Shown one piece after another: positions 32,968 to 45,034 of a DNA stretch of 64,000 nt. The translations under genes were made by a program, and so were the position numbers. The DNA is taken from the NCBI GenBank assembly GCA_023362775.1, contig JALMGJ010000003.1, forward strand, positions 49,235,916 through 49,299,915. The letters run 5' to 3'. Each line of letters opens with the position of its first letter. The stretch's first letter is position 1. The stretch is from Charina bottae. Lineage: Eukaryota; Chordata; Lepidosauria; Squamata; Charinaidae. The notes below the pieces were generated by a model. That model did no database searches. It was not told the DNA's origin and saw only the letters and a program-made list of their open reading frames with translations.

Positions 32968-35443
32968 TATCACAGTTTTATGTGTTTTATGTAACACTAC
33001 CACATTAAATATGGCTTGTTAATGGTTTTATTAATTGTTAAGTAATGGTTCATTACCTAAGCTTTCCAAGCATTTTTATTTCTTTTCCCCAAAATCTAGT
33101 ATCGAAGGCAAAATTTCAGAAATAAGTCCCATTGAGTTTATTGGCCTTTCTGCATCCTGACATGTATTTTTGGATTCCAAGCTCTGTTTTTTGCCTGAAT
33201 TTCAGTAAAAACAGTCAGCTGAATTCCTTTTTGTCACTCTTCTTTAATTACCATGGAACCTCTAATCCAGGCCACAAATTCCTCACTGCCCATTCTCTGT
33301 TTTTTTTTTAAGCCTTCAGAATGCGTATCTAATAGCAACCAATGACTTTTCCTATTTTCTCACTTGGAATCTGTTTTGGAGCTTGGAATTGCAATCACAC
33401 TTGAATCAATAACATCTGTGAGTGCAGGGCCAGTTCGAGCTAAGCAGATTTCCTGCATTTTAAGGCTCTTTTTTTTCCTCCTTGTTCTTCTGAGGAGATT
33501 GCTCTGGGACAATCACATTTAATGCCTGGGTAGCTTGACTTGAAGGATTTTTAGGTGTTTTTAAGGAACATTACCACCATTTTGAACAGTTCCATTTTCA
33601 AAACACATGAAAAGAAAGAAAGGGGGATTCCTAAAGCTTTATTGCAGCTTGCAGGTATGGCTTTGATTTTCTTTTCTTGGCAGGCTTGATAGTTTCCATT
33701 CCCTTTCAAAGACATTAGTGGGTGTCTTAAGATCAGGCCTTCAAGGAGCTATTTAAAAAAGAAAAAAAAAAGACATAGACAAGAACAATGGTAGAATTTC
33801 ATGCTCAAAATTAGCAGGAATATTCACTTGGAATCCCATGAGAAGTTCCACTTAAATATGAATAAAATACAATTGGACATACAGGAACAAATTCACCTAC
33901 TGAATGTAGGATTTACACATTTTCATTTACAAAAGACAAAAGTCTCATTTAATTATCTTCAGAGTGCATGCTGTAGGGAATGCCTTTGGTAAGATACTGA
34001 TATTTAAGCATTGCGGCTAGGGAGATGAAACAGAGGGATGTTTTTGCTGTCCAAACTGTTGTTTTGTTGCCTTGAAAACTTTTTTTTTTTTTGGGGGGTG
34101 AACATAACATGTGATTTACTTGTTGCTGGTTTAGCAGACAACAAAAGTGTCACTCACCCATTCTAGATGGCTGTTAATAAATTATTCATGCTGCTAACTA
34201 GGAATCTGGATTTTCATGTGAATCACACTGGCCTGTTAAAATTAGACCCCCACTATTTAAATGGATGTTTCTTACACACCTGCACGCCTCAGGCAATCAG
34301 GTGTTTAAAATCACAGATGGGCTGTTCTGCTCAGCTAACCTTCCTCCACCCCCAAATGGTTGCGTATCAAAGGAGTCCTGTCGATACTTTGTCTTTTTAT
34401 CCCTCCTTGTCTGTGAATTCCCTCCCTGCTGAATTAATTAGCATGAGGGGAAAGGGGAATCTAAGGGGACTCTGTTAATTAGTACTGGGGATCCAATAAT
34501 TTGGCTTGTTAATTTTAAATTTAAAAGGTGCAGGTGCATTTCCATCCCGGGTTAACAAGGGAGTGAAGCTTCAAACTATTTCCTATATTTCTGCCCCCTC
34601 CCCAACAGATAATAGTAACATTCTTGATCATTGTTGTTTTTAATATGATCAGTCAGCAAATTGTCCAGAAAAATGAAGTTAGTGCCAGGACTGAGAACTG
34701 TATACAGTGAATGGACTGAATATGTTTGTACTTCCATCCTGTTCTTCTGCGTTGGGGAGAAGGGGGGGGAAATTATGAGCCTTTTTTTTTTTGGAGTAAC
34801 ACAAGAGGGTTAGAAGCTTCAGTGCCTCTTAATTCTGGAAGAAGTGGATTTTTGGCATAAAGGAAAGAATAAAATTGATTTTTAGAAGTTGGAAGTGTAG
34901 CATGGGACCAGAACGGAAAATGAGGTTATTCATAGCAATGGAACATGGAAAAAGTTAGCATATGACAAAAATGGATCAAATGCTCTGTAAATGTACAACA
35001 GCAAATGGGTATAACAATTAGGTATATGCTTATACCTAATATATTAAGTCTTGTGCGTATTAAGATTATCTGATCCCTTTTGTACAGAAACAGGAAATAT
35101 AAGAACAATGGGCTTTAGCACTTCTTTGAACGTGCTGAAATCACTCTTGCAATTCAACCTAATAGATGTTTCCTGGAAAGTTTCATTTTCACATTCCATA
35201 GTGGGATGGAATAAGGAGGAAGAGCTGGCCAAAATTAAATCCTGCATGTGTTTTCTTAAAAGTAAGTCCCAACAAATTAAATGGGCTTTCTTCCCAGATA
35301 AGTGTAGTGAATGCCAGGTCTGTTTCTAATGAAACCAGGGTCCTTCTTATAACATGATCCAGGGAAGAACAGGCAGATTTGCCATGTACCACTGAGGCCT
35401 GGTTGGAAGAAGATAGTGATATTTCCCCATCTAAGATTCCTTA
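32968..35443. other. Repeat-poor unique DNA
   Basis: No transposon or gene is recognised over about 2.5 kb, the cleanest stretch in the window. Short homopolymers occur near 33301, 34080 and 34782. The frame at 35051-35329 (92 codons) has no domain signature. Confidence 0.5.
34150..34560. promoter_or_regulatory. Candidate conserved non-coding element
   Basis: This subregion is repeat-free, of balanced composition, and holds several TAATTA-type homeodomain sites (CTGAATTAATTAGCATGAGG, CTGTTAATTAGTACTGGG) together with E-box-like CAGGTG. These are common in developmental enhancers but also occur by chance. The call is an inference from composition only and needs comparative data. Confidence 0.25.
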
Positions 35444-36136
35444 CAGGTAGTCCTCACTTACCAACCACTCATTCAGTGACCGAAGTTGTGACAGTGCTGA
35501 ACTAGTATTTACAACCAGTCCTCAAAATTCCAGGCATTGCAGCACCCCCACGGTCACATGATCGCGATTCGGGTGCTTGGCAACTGGATTGCATTTACGA
35601 CGGTTGCAGCATCCTGCGGTCACGTGATTGCCATTTGTGACCTTCCCTGCTGGCTTCCACAAGCAAAGTCAATGGGGAAGCTGGCAGGGAAGGTCTCAAG
35701 TTCTTCTGGTAAGTCCCCCTGCCTTTCTGCCCTTGCACTCTGCCATGCCCTCCATCCCCCGGCCTTCCTGTGCTCGTACCCCGCCTCACCATCCATCCCC
35801 CCACATTCCTACACTCGTGTCCTGCACCAGGCCTCCCAAATCCTCCCCCAGCCTCCCCAACTCATACGCAGCCTGTGCCATCCTTCTCAGGGCCTCCCCC
35901 ACCCTCCCCCCTGCGGCACTCCCCCACCCCTCTGCAGCACCCCCACGCTCCTTACCTGGGACTCCTGAAGCTTCTCACTTAATGACCTGCGCATCTTGGG
36001 GTTATGATGGCAACTACTGGACTGCTGGTATTGTCATCACTAAGTGATGTGGTCATATGACGTCAAGCTTTATGACTGCATCACTTAGCAAAGGCAATCC
36101 CGGTCCCAGTTGTGGTCATAACCCAAGGACTACTTG
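35444..36136. mobile_element. pogo/Tigger-like non-autonomous element 1
   Basis: The left end CAGGTAGTCCTCACTTACCA and right end GGACTACTTG are inverted repeats and lie between TA dinucleotides (35442-35443 and 36137-36138), as for Tc1/mariner-pogo elements. The interior has GGTCACGTGATTGCC, a hairpin at 35641-35694 (CCTTCCCTGCTGGCTTCC against GGAAGCTGGCAGGGAAGG), a GTAAGT at 35709 and a C-rich tract. There is no transposase. The long frames are C-rich artefacts. Confidence 0.8.
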
Positions 36137-36292
36137 TATTAAGTTTTCAAGTATTTCAATAGCCATAACTCCAAGGTCAGGAGAGGGTATGGCAATGATC
36201 TTACATGAGACCTTGGCTGATTATTTAATTTAGATGCTTCCATACAATCAGCTGAACTATGTTCTTGTAATTGTTGATGGGTTTTCTAAATA

Positions 36293-37377
36293 CAGGTAGA
36301 ACTTGAGTTACAACTATTCGTTCAGTGACCTAAGTTATGCCGCTGATCGAAGGGACTTATGATTTGTCCTTGAAGTTCCAGGCGTTGCAGTGCCCCCACG
36401 GTGACGTGAACAAAATTTGGGTGCTTGGCAACCAGCTCGCACTTAAGACTGGTTGCGGTGTCCCATGGTCACATGATTGTCATTTGTGACCTTCCCTGCT
36501 GGCTTCCCACAAGCAAAGACAATGGGGAAGTTGGCAGGGAAGGTCGCAGGTTGTTCCAGTAAGTCTCCCACACACACCCCTGGCATTTCTTTGCTCGCAT
36601 GCACCATGCCCTCCTTCCCCCTTTGCTTGCTCACTCACACGCACCACACCCTCCTTCCCCCTTCATTTGTATGTACTGAGCCACCTTCTCCCTTTGCTCA
36701 TTCACACACACCACACCCTCCTTCCCCCCTTCGCTTGCACGCACGTACCCAGTAGCGCCCTCCTTTGTGGGCCTCCCTGTGCTCACACACACACACAACC
36801 ACCAGCGCCCTCCTTCCTGGGCCTCCCTGCACTCACATACGCCCCACACCCTCCTTCCCTGGCCTTCCTGAGCTCATGCCACTTGCACCACACTCCCCCA
36901 ACTCACGTGCATCTTGTGCCAGGCCTCCCAGGGCCTGCCACAACCCCCATGGCACCCCCCCATGGCACCCCCCCACAGCACCCCTGGACTCCTTACCTGG
37001 GACTCCCTTCACTTTCCGCTTAATGATCCATGCGTCTTGGGGTTACAACAACTGGGACTGCCTGGATTGCTGTTGCTAAGTGATATGGTCACATGATGTT
37101 GTGTTTATGACCGCATCACTTAGCAATGGCAATCCCAGTCCCAAACCAGGAGACTGTGAGTTCTAGTCCCGCCTTAGGCATGAAAGCCGGCTGGGTGACT
37201 TTGGGCCAGCCACTCTCTCTCAGCCCAACTCACCTCACAGGGTTGTTGTTGTGGGGAAAATAGAGGAGGAGGAAGGAGTATTAGGTATGTTCGCCGCCTT
37301 GAGTAATTTATAAAAATAATAATAAAGACGGGATAAAATAAATAAATAAATTGCCATTGTAACTCAAGAACTATCTG
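36293..37377. mobile_element. pogo/Tigger-like non-autonomous element 2
   Basis: It is bounded by CAGGTAGAACTTGAGTTACA and its inverted partner TAACTCAAGAACTATCTG, with TA on both sides (36291-36292 and 37378-37379). It shares with element 1 the same hairpin block (36489-36546), a GTAAGT (36559) and the GTCACATGATTGTCATTTGT segment. The interior is expanded with C-rich short tandem repeats (about 36565-36990). A CORE-SINE is inserted near its right end. Confidence 0.8.
37143..37351 (+). mobile_element. CORE-SINE (MIR-like) inserted in pogo-like element 2
   Basis: It starts in the tRNA-like head (AAACCAGGAGACTGTGAG, B-box-like GTTCTAGTCC) and continues with the core GGGTGACTTTGGGCCAGCCA and the tail GTTCGCCGCCTTGAGTAATT plus AAAT repeats. 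The first part of the head is missing. Confidence 0.85.
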
Positions 37378-37379
37378 TA

Positions 37380-38193
37380 GCTTGAAGCCTAGTTATGCAA
37401 AAACTCAGATAGCACTACTGCAGTAAAATGTTCCCTGAAAGACTCTGGGGATATTGATCCATATCAATTCAGACAACAGATTCCGTTTTACAGGAACTGA
37501 ATTAACAGCCGTTGGAAACTGGCCACCAGTTCCATTGCCCATATTACTCACAATCCACGGGAGTTAGGGAAAGGCAGAATGCCATACGAAAAAACAAATT
37601 AACTAAGTTGTGTGAAGAAACTAAATTTAAAATGCTAGAACCATTATCCATTGCTTTCATGCAGATGTGAACTACTGGAACTAATATTGGATTGAGCACA
37701 CACATGGTTACTAATAGGACATCCAATGCACTTACCTGAGTCTCCTCCTCTTAACTTGAAACAAATGAACATTCATTTAATAGATGATAGTTTGTTTTTT
37801 AAAAAACTGCACTTTTGAAATGGTAATAGTCTTTCTACAAGCAGGCTCAGAGTTCTCTGCCCAAGCAGACCTTGAATCTGGCATTTACTCTCTCCAGGGG
37901 ACAACATCATCATTTTCAGTGAGAAATTCTGCTACTCATTGTACCCTTGCTGCTGCTCAGAGGTTGAATGCAACTCTTGGAATCCACATAGTGAGCTCCG
38001 CCATGAAAAATAGTCTTTCCAAAGGGAGTCTCAAAAGGGCCTTTCTCTATCCTGGACATAACAGAAGGTGTTAGTAAAGTAAACACAAACCATGTATAGA
38101 AGATGGTGAGTGTCAAGTCCAAGTTGAATTGGAGACACAGAGACACATCAGAGTTGAATCCCAAATACAAGCCAAGGAATAACCCACACACAC

Positions 38194-38268
<75 letters not shown>

Positions 38269-38939
38269 ATCTATCAATCATCTCCTGTCAGTTCTGTTGA
38301 ATGTTTAAAAAGCACCTTGCTGTTGTACTGGTGGTATGTGTGTTTTCTTAACTGATTTAAGAAGGATATAATGGACTTCAGATTGGGAAATAGATTCACA
38401 AATGAACTGGGATTACAGCCCCTGGGGTTGCTTTGTTTGAATTCTTTGACCTCGAATTGTTGCTTGATAAACTCTGTTGTGTATTCTCTTCCTTCACAAA
38501 TTGGCAGTCTGTTGACTCAGTTGTACACATTGTGCTAAGACTTGGTTTATATTAATTTGGTTTATCCAATTAACAATTGTCTGGGTTTACACAACAAACA
38601 AAGCAAACACTGATCATTTAGCTTGATGTGGAAACCCTGTCACTTACCCAGAAAGATGTTCCTGGGATTAATAGCAATTTTCAAAATAGTTATGGTGGGC
38701 TCTTCCAATATGGGTTTAGGAACATACCATACAAATGGGTTTTAAAATTCTTTGATTGAAAAGGGTAATTTCATTTGCCCACCAGTTTAGTTCTATGGCA
38801 GTATTTGGAGACCAGTTTCCTCTGTCTGTATGAGTTTGAGTATACATTCTTGTACAGGATCCATCTAATCTCTTAAAATGATTTTTGAAAACCCTGGTAT
38901 CACCTTAATACCAACTCAACTGCAAATGGCACCACTGTC
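37380..38939. other. Unique DNA with a (CTAT)n microsatellite
   Basis: No gene is recognised. A (CTAT)n tract of about 19 units lies at 38195-38270 after a short (CA)n. The rest is unique AT-rich sequence. Confidence 0.6.
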
Positions 38940-38947
38940 CCATAGCT

Positions 38948-39924
38948 CAGAGGTTCCCAAACTTTCTCGATTCACGGCACCCTTAGTGTCTCAGAAAAAA
39001 TTACGAGGCCAACAGAAATATCTAACAGTTCCATTTATTAAGTAGTTAGGTCCAAACAGCTTAATACGTATTTATGCCCTAAAACCTGACTAGCCATTTG
39101 AAAAAATAATACACATAAATTGAAAGAAAAATTAATATTTTTAATTCGTTCTTAAATAGACATAATTACTAATGGGATGTGTGCACCTGTTAGGCACTAC
39201 ACAACTTCTCAAACCTTGGAATCAGATTGGACACTGCCACCCTCATTTCCTGTTCCACATTGATTTTCATGTAATACTTGCTTTTTATCATAGCAACTGC
39301 TGAAAACCAAGCTTTGCAAAGACATGACGTCACAAATGGAATTAGGATTCATTGAGCTTTAGCACTTAGCAGTGGCTATTCATCTTTTGGATATCCAAAA
39401 AAGATGAATATCCGCTGCTAAGTGCTAAAGCTCAGTTAGTTTCATGCTGCCAAATTTTGTCTGTGATTTGTCATCCTTTTCTTCACTCCCACATTTATTA
39501 ATATTAAAAAATCTTTCCATTTTTATGCACAAGAACTAAAAATCAACACAATAACCAACTGAATTTTGTTAGACCTTGCAGTCACTTGATTACCTTTCAG
39601 TTATTTCGATTACTGATGGACCCAGAGAGTTGACAGGTATTCATATACAAAATTTAAGAAACTCGAACAGTTGAGAAATTACTGGTGTAGCTGAAAGTAC
39701 AAGTAACAAAAGTATATCTCAAACATTTGAGAACATCATCAAAAGGAATGTAGAGTGATCTAATGTTGAAACTGTGAACTACCTTGAGCTAGTAGTTCTT
39801 GTGCTGTCTGACAGTTGTCAAGTATTGCTATTGTTTCTCTCGAAAATTTAAAATATCCCACAGTACCCCTGTGAGCTTCCTGTGGCACCCCAGGGTGCTG
39901 CAGCACCCAGTTTAGGAACCAACG
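38948..39924. mobile_element. Non-autonomous hAT element (977 bp)
   Basis: The left end CAGAGGTTCCCAAACT mirrors AGTTTAGGAACCAACG at the right. CCATAGCT at 38940-38947 and 39925-39932 is a perfect 8-bp target duplication. Subterminal ACGGCACCC and GTGGCACCCCAGGGTGCTGC motifs are typical of this hAT group. A strong internal hairpin lies at 39353-39436. The small minus-strand frame at 39760-39957 reads through the right end and has no transposase motif I can identify. Confidence 0.93.
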
Positions 39925-39932
39925 CCATAGCT

Positions 39933-40470
39933 TATTTTTTAGAACAATTCTATTCATATGCTGGTCTCTCCACTGTGTGGTTTGCTAAGAGAGTCTTTAC
40001 TTCTCTGTTGGCTCACTGATAAACCTTCTGTCCACACAGACTTCAGCCTTTGTTTGGTGATTTTATTTTATCCAAAGTCCTCAAGAAACATAGTGGACCA
40101 CACCTTGGAAAAGAAACTCCATGCTGAAAGACTGGAAGAGATAGAAAATAAGATGATTTGGAGTCTAACTCCCAATAACTGCCTCTCGTTGCATATTTTG
40201 TACATTCAAGCTGGCAAAAGACGTCAAAATAACTTTAGGCTACTATTTTATGTGTGTATCATTTCCTGCTATAATTCTTGGTTTTTTGTTTTTGTTTATT
40301 GAATGATAGGGGAACCTTTGCAGTTTACAAATATTATCAAACCAATCAGGAACTTTCACCACTCATCTATTCCCTTTCTTATTTCTTTGTTTTTTAAAGC
40401 TTTATTATATTGTAGTTTCCTATTTTGTTTGGTTTTGGTATGCACCGCCCAGTTTGGAGTCAGGGAATGC
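39933..40470. other. No recognisable feature
   Basis: Unique DNA. The two frames of 114 and 83 codons (39958-40302 and 40303-40554) show no domain, and the second runs into the neighbouring transposon. Confidence 0.45.
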
Positions 40471-41824
40471 CTAAATTGTAGGCTGACCATACGTCCCATT
40501 TTGAACGGGACTGTCCTGTTATTTCACCATTTCTGGAGCATCCCATCGTTATAGTCAAAATCTTGATATTGTCCCGTTTTTCAAAAATCTGAGTCAGGAG
40601 TAAGCCTGACAGGAGTGGGTCAGCCCCCGCCACCATGCCAGATTTGGACTCAGTCGGAGGAAGATGAGCTGACCTCCGGAAGAAGCTGGTATGGTCCGAA
40701 CCAGAGCTGCCGATTGGAGGCAGCCTGGAACAAGAAGCCCCTCTACCAATCAGCGTGCTGCTTGGCCAATTGAGTCCCAGCCGCAAACGGCACGAGATTC
40801 CAACCTTAAAAGGCCGAGATCCTGCCTCAGAATCCTGCCCGCAAGATGCTCTAGGTCTCGCCTCGCAGATGTCAGCGCTGGGGAGGCGGGATGGCGGCCA
40901 AGCCAGGCGGTGGGGTGGCGTTCTGTGAGGGGCTCGGCAGCGCTGCATGAGAGGTGGGGCAGAGACACTGCACCAGCCGCTGCGGGGTCCGCGGGGCTGG
41001 GCTGCGTGCGTCTGCTGGGCTGCAGCCTGAAGCGTGTCTGGAGGAGGAGAGTGAGTCAGGCACTGTGGCGGAGGAGGGAAAGGAGGGCCCAGTGGAGCCA
41101 TGGCGCTGCCTTTCCTCGTGAGGGGTCCAAGGAGCTGCCTCCCCTGCCCAGCAGCGACCCCTCCGTGAGCGCCTCCGCCTGAAACCGTCCCTCTCTCCGC
41201 CACCGCCACCACTCTCCCGGGAGGCGTCACAACCTCATCGCGCTGTGCTGCTGCCCGCCTCCTGCTCATCGGCAGCGACTCTCCTCCCACCCTCGGCCAA
41301 GCCCGAGAGGGTCGGGGCGGCAGTGAGCCTCCGTCCTCTGCAGGAGCCGGCCGTGCTGGGGGGCTTCAGCCGCACCACTCCACCCCTTGCCACCTGCCGG
41401 GCTGCGGGAGCTCCTGGCGGGCGGCAAGGGGCGGAGTGGTGTGGCTGAAGCCCCCCAGCTCGGCCAGCTCCTGCTTCTCCTGTGCGGCAGCGGCAGCAGT
41501 AGCAACTCTCCTCCCTCCCTCAGCCAAGTCTGAGGAGGCTGGAGCAGTGGTGGGCCTCCGTCCTCGGCAGGAGCCAGCTGCGCTGGGGGGCTTCAGCTGC
41601 ACCATTCCGCCCCTTGCTGCCCACCAGGCTGCGGGAGCTCCCGCAGCCCGGCAGGTGGCAAGGGGCGGAGTGGTGTGGCTGAAGTCCCCCAGCTCGGCCA
41701 GCTCCTGCTTCTCCTGTGCGGCGGCGGCTGCAGTGGCAGCAGCAGCAGCAGCGACTCTCCTCCCTCCCTCGGCCAAGTCTGAGGAGGCTGGGGCAGTGGT
41801 GGGCTTGCGTCCTCGGCAGGAGCC

Positions 41825-42443
41825 TGTGGGATATTGTTGGCTTATGGGGTTTCATAGAGCGCAGAGTAAACAAAACAGACAGAGTGCAGCGTTTAGGGCT
41901 AAAAGTATTTTACTTGTAGCATAAGGCAATAATGGATATGAGTACATTATTGCAAAAGGAAAAAACAACAAACCATAAGCAGAGTTCCATCAGCAGATGT
42001 GAAGAAAACCATGGCCTATACAAAAGGCCAGGCATAGTTACTGTTCAGGAACAGAGTACATGGCAACATGACAGACAGAAGTCAAGAAGCATAGACCCAT
42101 AGTTCACAGCTGAGATATACACTTGTTTCAGCTTTCTGATTGGAGGGAATTATAGAGTCATGGGTTACATACACTTACTGTTGAAACGTAAAGTCTGTTG
42201 CACATAATATAAATTGCCACGAGATGGCAATGTTGCACATTGTCTCCCCCCCCCCCCCCGGAGCAGTTCTCACGGGCCGGCCGATTAGCTAGCCATAACA
42301 AATGTCACGTGACGGGCCACCTGCTGTTATCAGTGCTTTTGTTATGGGAAACAGTGGAGCAGAGGAAAATTACAGTTTTTACATGCTAGGGAATCACAGT
42401 GGAGAACACCATTTGATTTGATCTTTACATAGAATCTCCAACA
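41825..42443 (-). repeat. Copia-2 3' LTR (619 bp)
   Basis: It matches 44355-45034. The minus-strand sequence just before it, GGAAGGGG (42444-42451), is a plausible polypurine tract. A C-homopolymer at 42246-42259 lies inside the LTR. Confidence 0.9.
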
Positions 42444-42520
42444 CCCCTTCCAAATGGTTTCGGAACATTTTGGGGAGTGAAAACTGTCATTTTGTAAGAA
42501 CACAGAGACACAAATGATTT

Positions 42521-44170
42521 TTATTCCAAACACATTGAAGGCATTTGCTGCAGTCCCAATTTCGCGACCATGGATGCATGTTTTTCAAAAGGCAAGGCTT
42601 TTGTGAATACATCTGCCACATTCAGTTCAGAAGGACAATATTCCAATTGTATAAACCTTTCCTGTATTGCATGTCTCACATTCTTAAACTTCACATCGAT
42701 GTACTTTGTGCGGCCTCTTACATTTTCAGATAGGGCAAGTGCAATACATGACTGTGAGTCTTCATAGACCGTAAAAGGTAAGCTTATGTTTACAGTTAGA
42801 TCTTGAAATAATTGTTTACACCCATGTAATTCATTTACTGCCTCACTGAGGGCGCTATATTCTGCCTCGGCAGTTGAAATTGCGACCGCAGTCTGCTTCC
42901 TTGCGCGCCAAGCAATGGCTGTGTTGGCAAACAGACAGAGAAATCCACTCACTGATTTTCTATCTCCTTCTTCTGCAAAGGAGCTGTCAACATAAATCAC
43001 AGGCATTTCAGACTTAGTAGCTGACACTTTAAGACAAAAATCTGCTGTGCCTTTGAGATAACGCAGGACCCTTTTTAAACCTTGCCAGTCTCGCATAGAC
43101 GGCTAGGCAACTTTATGACTGAGCACTCCAACTGAGTAAGCTAAGTCAGGACGTGTCCACTGCGTTAAGTGTAGCAAGCTGCCTACAGCAGAGTGATACA
43201 ACTCGGGGTGAGGACAAGGTTCCTCACACGTGTCACCCTTTAGGAAATCAAGAACCATAGGTGTTTTGGTAGGTTTCGCATCTGACATATCAAGCTGACT
43301 TAACAACTGAACAATTTTTCTCTTCTGACTCAGATAAAACTCACCACTCTGAGATCTAGTGACTTCAACACCCAAATAATATTTCAGTTCGCCTAGGTCT
43401 TTCAGCTGAAAATACTGTCTTAGCTGCTTGGCAAACTCATGTGCAAGGTGCAAAGAACCAGTTGCTAAGCAAAAATCGTCCACATAAGTTAGCAGCACTG
43501 TATAGCTATTTCCAGAACCTCGTATGTACACACAGGGATCAGCAATTGACTTTTTAAATCCTAGTTCTGTTAGAGCTGTATCTAAGCACTGATGCCAACA
43601 ACGACTGGCCTGCTTTAACCCATAAAGCGCCTTGCGTAGTCTGTACACTTTCTGGGAATTGTCACAAGCATAGCCAGGAGCCTGCTTCATATACACTGTT
43701 TCAGGGAGCTCTGCATTCAAATATGCTGTGTCAACATCAAAATGATGGACAATCAGTTCACGCTGTGCAGCCGGAGATAGTACCATACGTAAAGACTCTG
43801 GTCTAGCTGTGGGTGCATATGTGAGATCATAGTTCAAAAACCTCTCTTGTGAAAATCCCTGAGCAACAAGCCTGGCTTTGTACTGCACTGTGTTATCAGG
43901 AAGAAGCTTCTTTCTGAATACCCATCTGGAACCTACAGCTTTCTGGGATGGGGGCAAGTCAGTGACTTCAAACACCTTTTGACTCACTAATGCCTCAAAC
44001 TCCTTATCCATTGCTGTGTTCCATTTCTCCTGCTCTTCCACAGGCAGGAGCAACACCTCCTGAAAAGACTGAGGCTCACAGGTAATCTGACACACTCTCA
44101 CCTGCTGAATCACAAACCTGTCAGGCTTCACACCCTTTGTGGAACGAGCAGATCTACGAGGAATGACCAC
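42521..44170 (-). pseudogene. Copia-2 reverse transcriptase and RNase H
   Basis: The frame 44170-43103 carries SRWVFRKKLLPDNTVQYKAR, QGFSQERFLNYDLTYAPTAR, YLNAELPETVYMKQAPGY, ALYGLKQASRCW and the catalytic YVDD at 43475-43486, then LKDLGELKYYLGVEV and SAVGSLLHLTQWTRPDLAYS. A single in-frame TAG at 43100-43102 separates the RNase H frame (43096-42521) with VIYVDSSFAEEGDRKSVSGF, AISTAEAEYSALSEA and the terminal ADVFTKALPFEKH. Apart from that stop the polymerase block is remarkably open, but without gag and integrase it cannot act alone. It is a different Copia lineage from Copia-1, judged by sequence and LTRs. Confidence 0.92.
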
Positions 44171-44354
44171 TGCATCTTCCTCATCACTGTCCTCTGTCTT
44201 TTCACTACCTGATTCCCCCTTCAGGTCCTCAACCTGCTAAGGTGAAATTTCCTCTTCCTTCACCTGAGGGGACCTTCTCACCACACTAGGAGACTGGGAA
44301 ACAGAAGGTAGCTGGACTGGTTGTTGTCCAGCCACAGGAGCATGGACAGTAGGC

Positions 44355-45034
44355 TGTGGGGTGTTGCTGGCTTTTGGGGTTCCAGGCGCAGATTAATCCA
44401 AACAACGTGTTTTAAGGCTAACAATATCTTTATTGGTAGCATAAGGCAACAATGGATGTATAGTGCATTATTGCAAAAAGGAAAAAACAAAGCATACGCA
44501 GAGTTCCATCAACAGATGTGAGGAAAGAAAAATCATGTTCTATGCAAAGACCAGGCGTAGGTACAGTACAGATAGCAGTCAAACAGAAGCATAGAATTGA
44601 GTGAGTGAGATGAGTACCCATAGTTCATAGTTGACTTATACCCATGGTTCAACATTCTGATTGGCTAATGTGGGCTAGGCCATTTTTCAGCTTAACATTG
44701 TAGTAACAGTTGTACTTACTATAAACCACCATGAGATGGCGGTGTTGCATATTGGCTTTTCTCCCGGGGAACAGTTCTCATGGGACAAGACTGTTATCAC
44801 CACATTGTTTTGACTAGAGAAAATCACATCTGGTGTTTACTTGCTTTTTGTTATGGGAAACTGCTTACAGCAGAGGAACTTGGAAAATTCCATTTTACAG
44901 GCTAGGATTTCACAGTGAAGGAATCCATTCGCTTGAATCCTACATAGAATAACTTTAACAAATAACTTTAACATAGGCTGTACACTAGAGTGGAGAACAC
45001 CATTTGATTTGATCTTTACATAGAATCTCCAACA
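44355..45034 (-). repeat. Copia-2 5' LTR (680 bp)
   Basis: It is longer than the partner LTR by about 60 bp, partly from a local duplication of AATAACTTTAACA near 44947-44974. In gene sense it is followed directly by mid-pol sequence, which shows the internal deletion. Confidence 0.9.

Larger units (their letters stand above)
41825..45034 (-). mobile_element. Copia-2, internally deleted LTR retrotransposon
   Basis: The LTRs at 41825-42443 and 44355-45034 share both ends (TGTGGG at the plus-strand start, CATAGAATCTCCAACA at the end). GAGCC at 41820-41824 and 45035-45039 is the 5-bp duplication. Only the RT and RNase H part of pol remains between them. Gag, protease, integrase and the primer-binding site are missing, so the inner edge of the 5' LTR meets mid-pol sequence. 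The LTRs are visibly more diverged than those of Copia-1, so this insertion is older. Confidence 0.93.

Noticed and set aside
35537..37096. Proline- and histidine-rich frames of 60-143 codons
   Set aside because: They come from C-rich repeats in pogo-like elements and have no conserved domain.
40460..41290. Frame of 276 codons on the minus strand
   Set aside because: It lies in the GC-rich interior of the TAGGCTGACC element and begins in transposon terminus sequence. No domain is visible.
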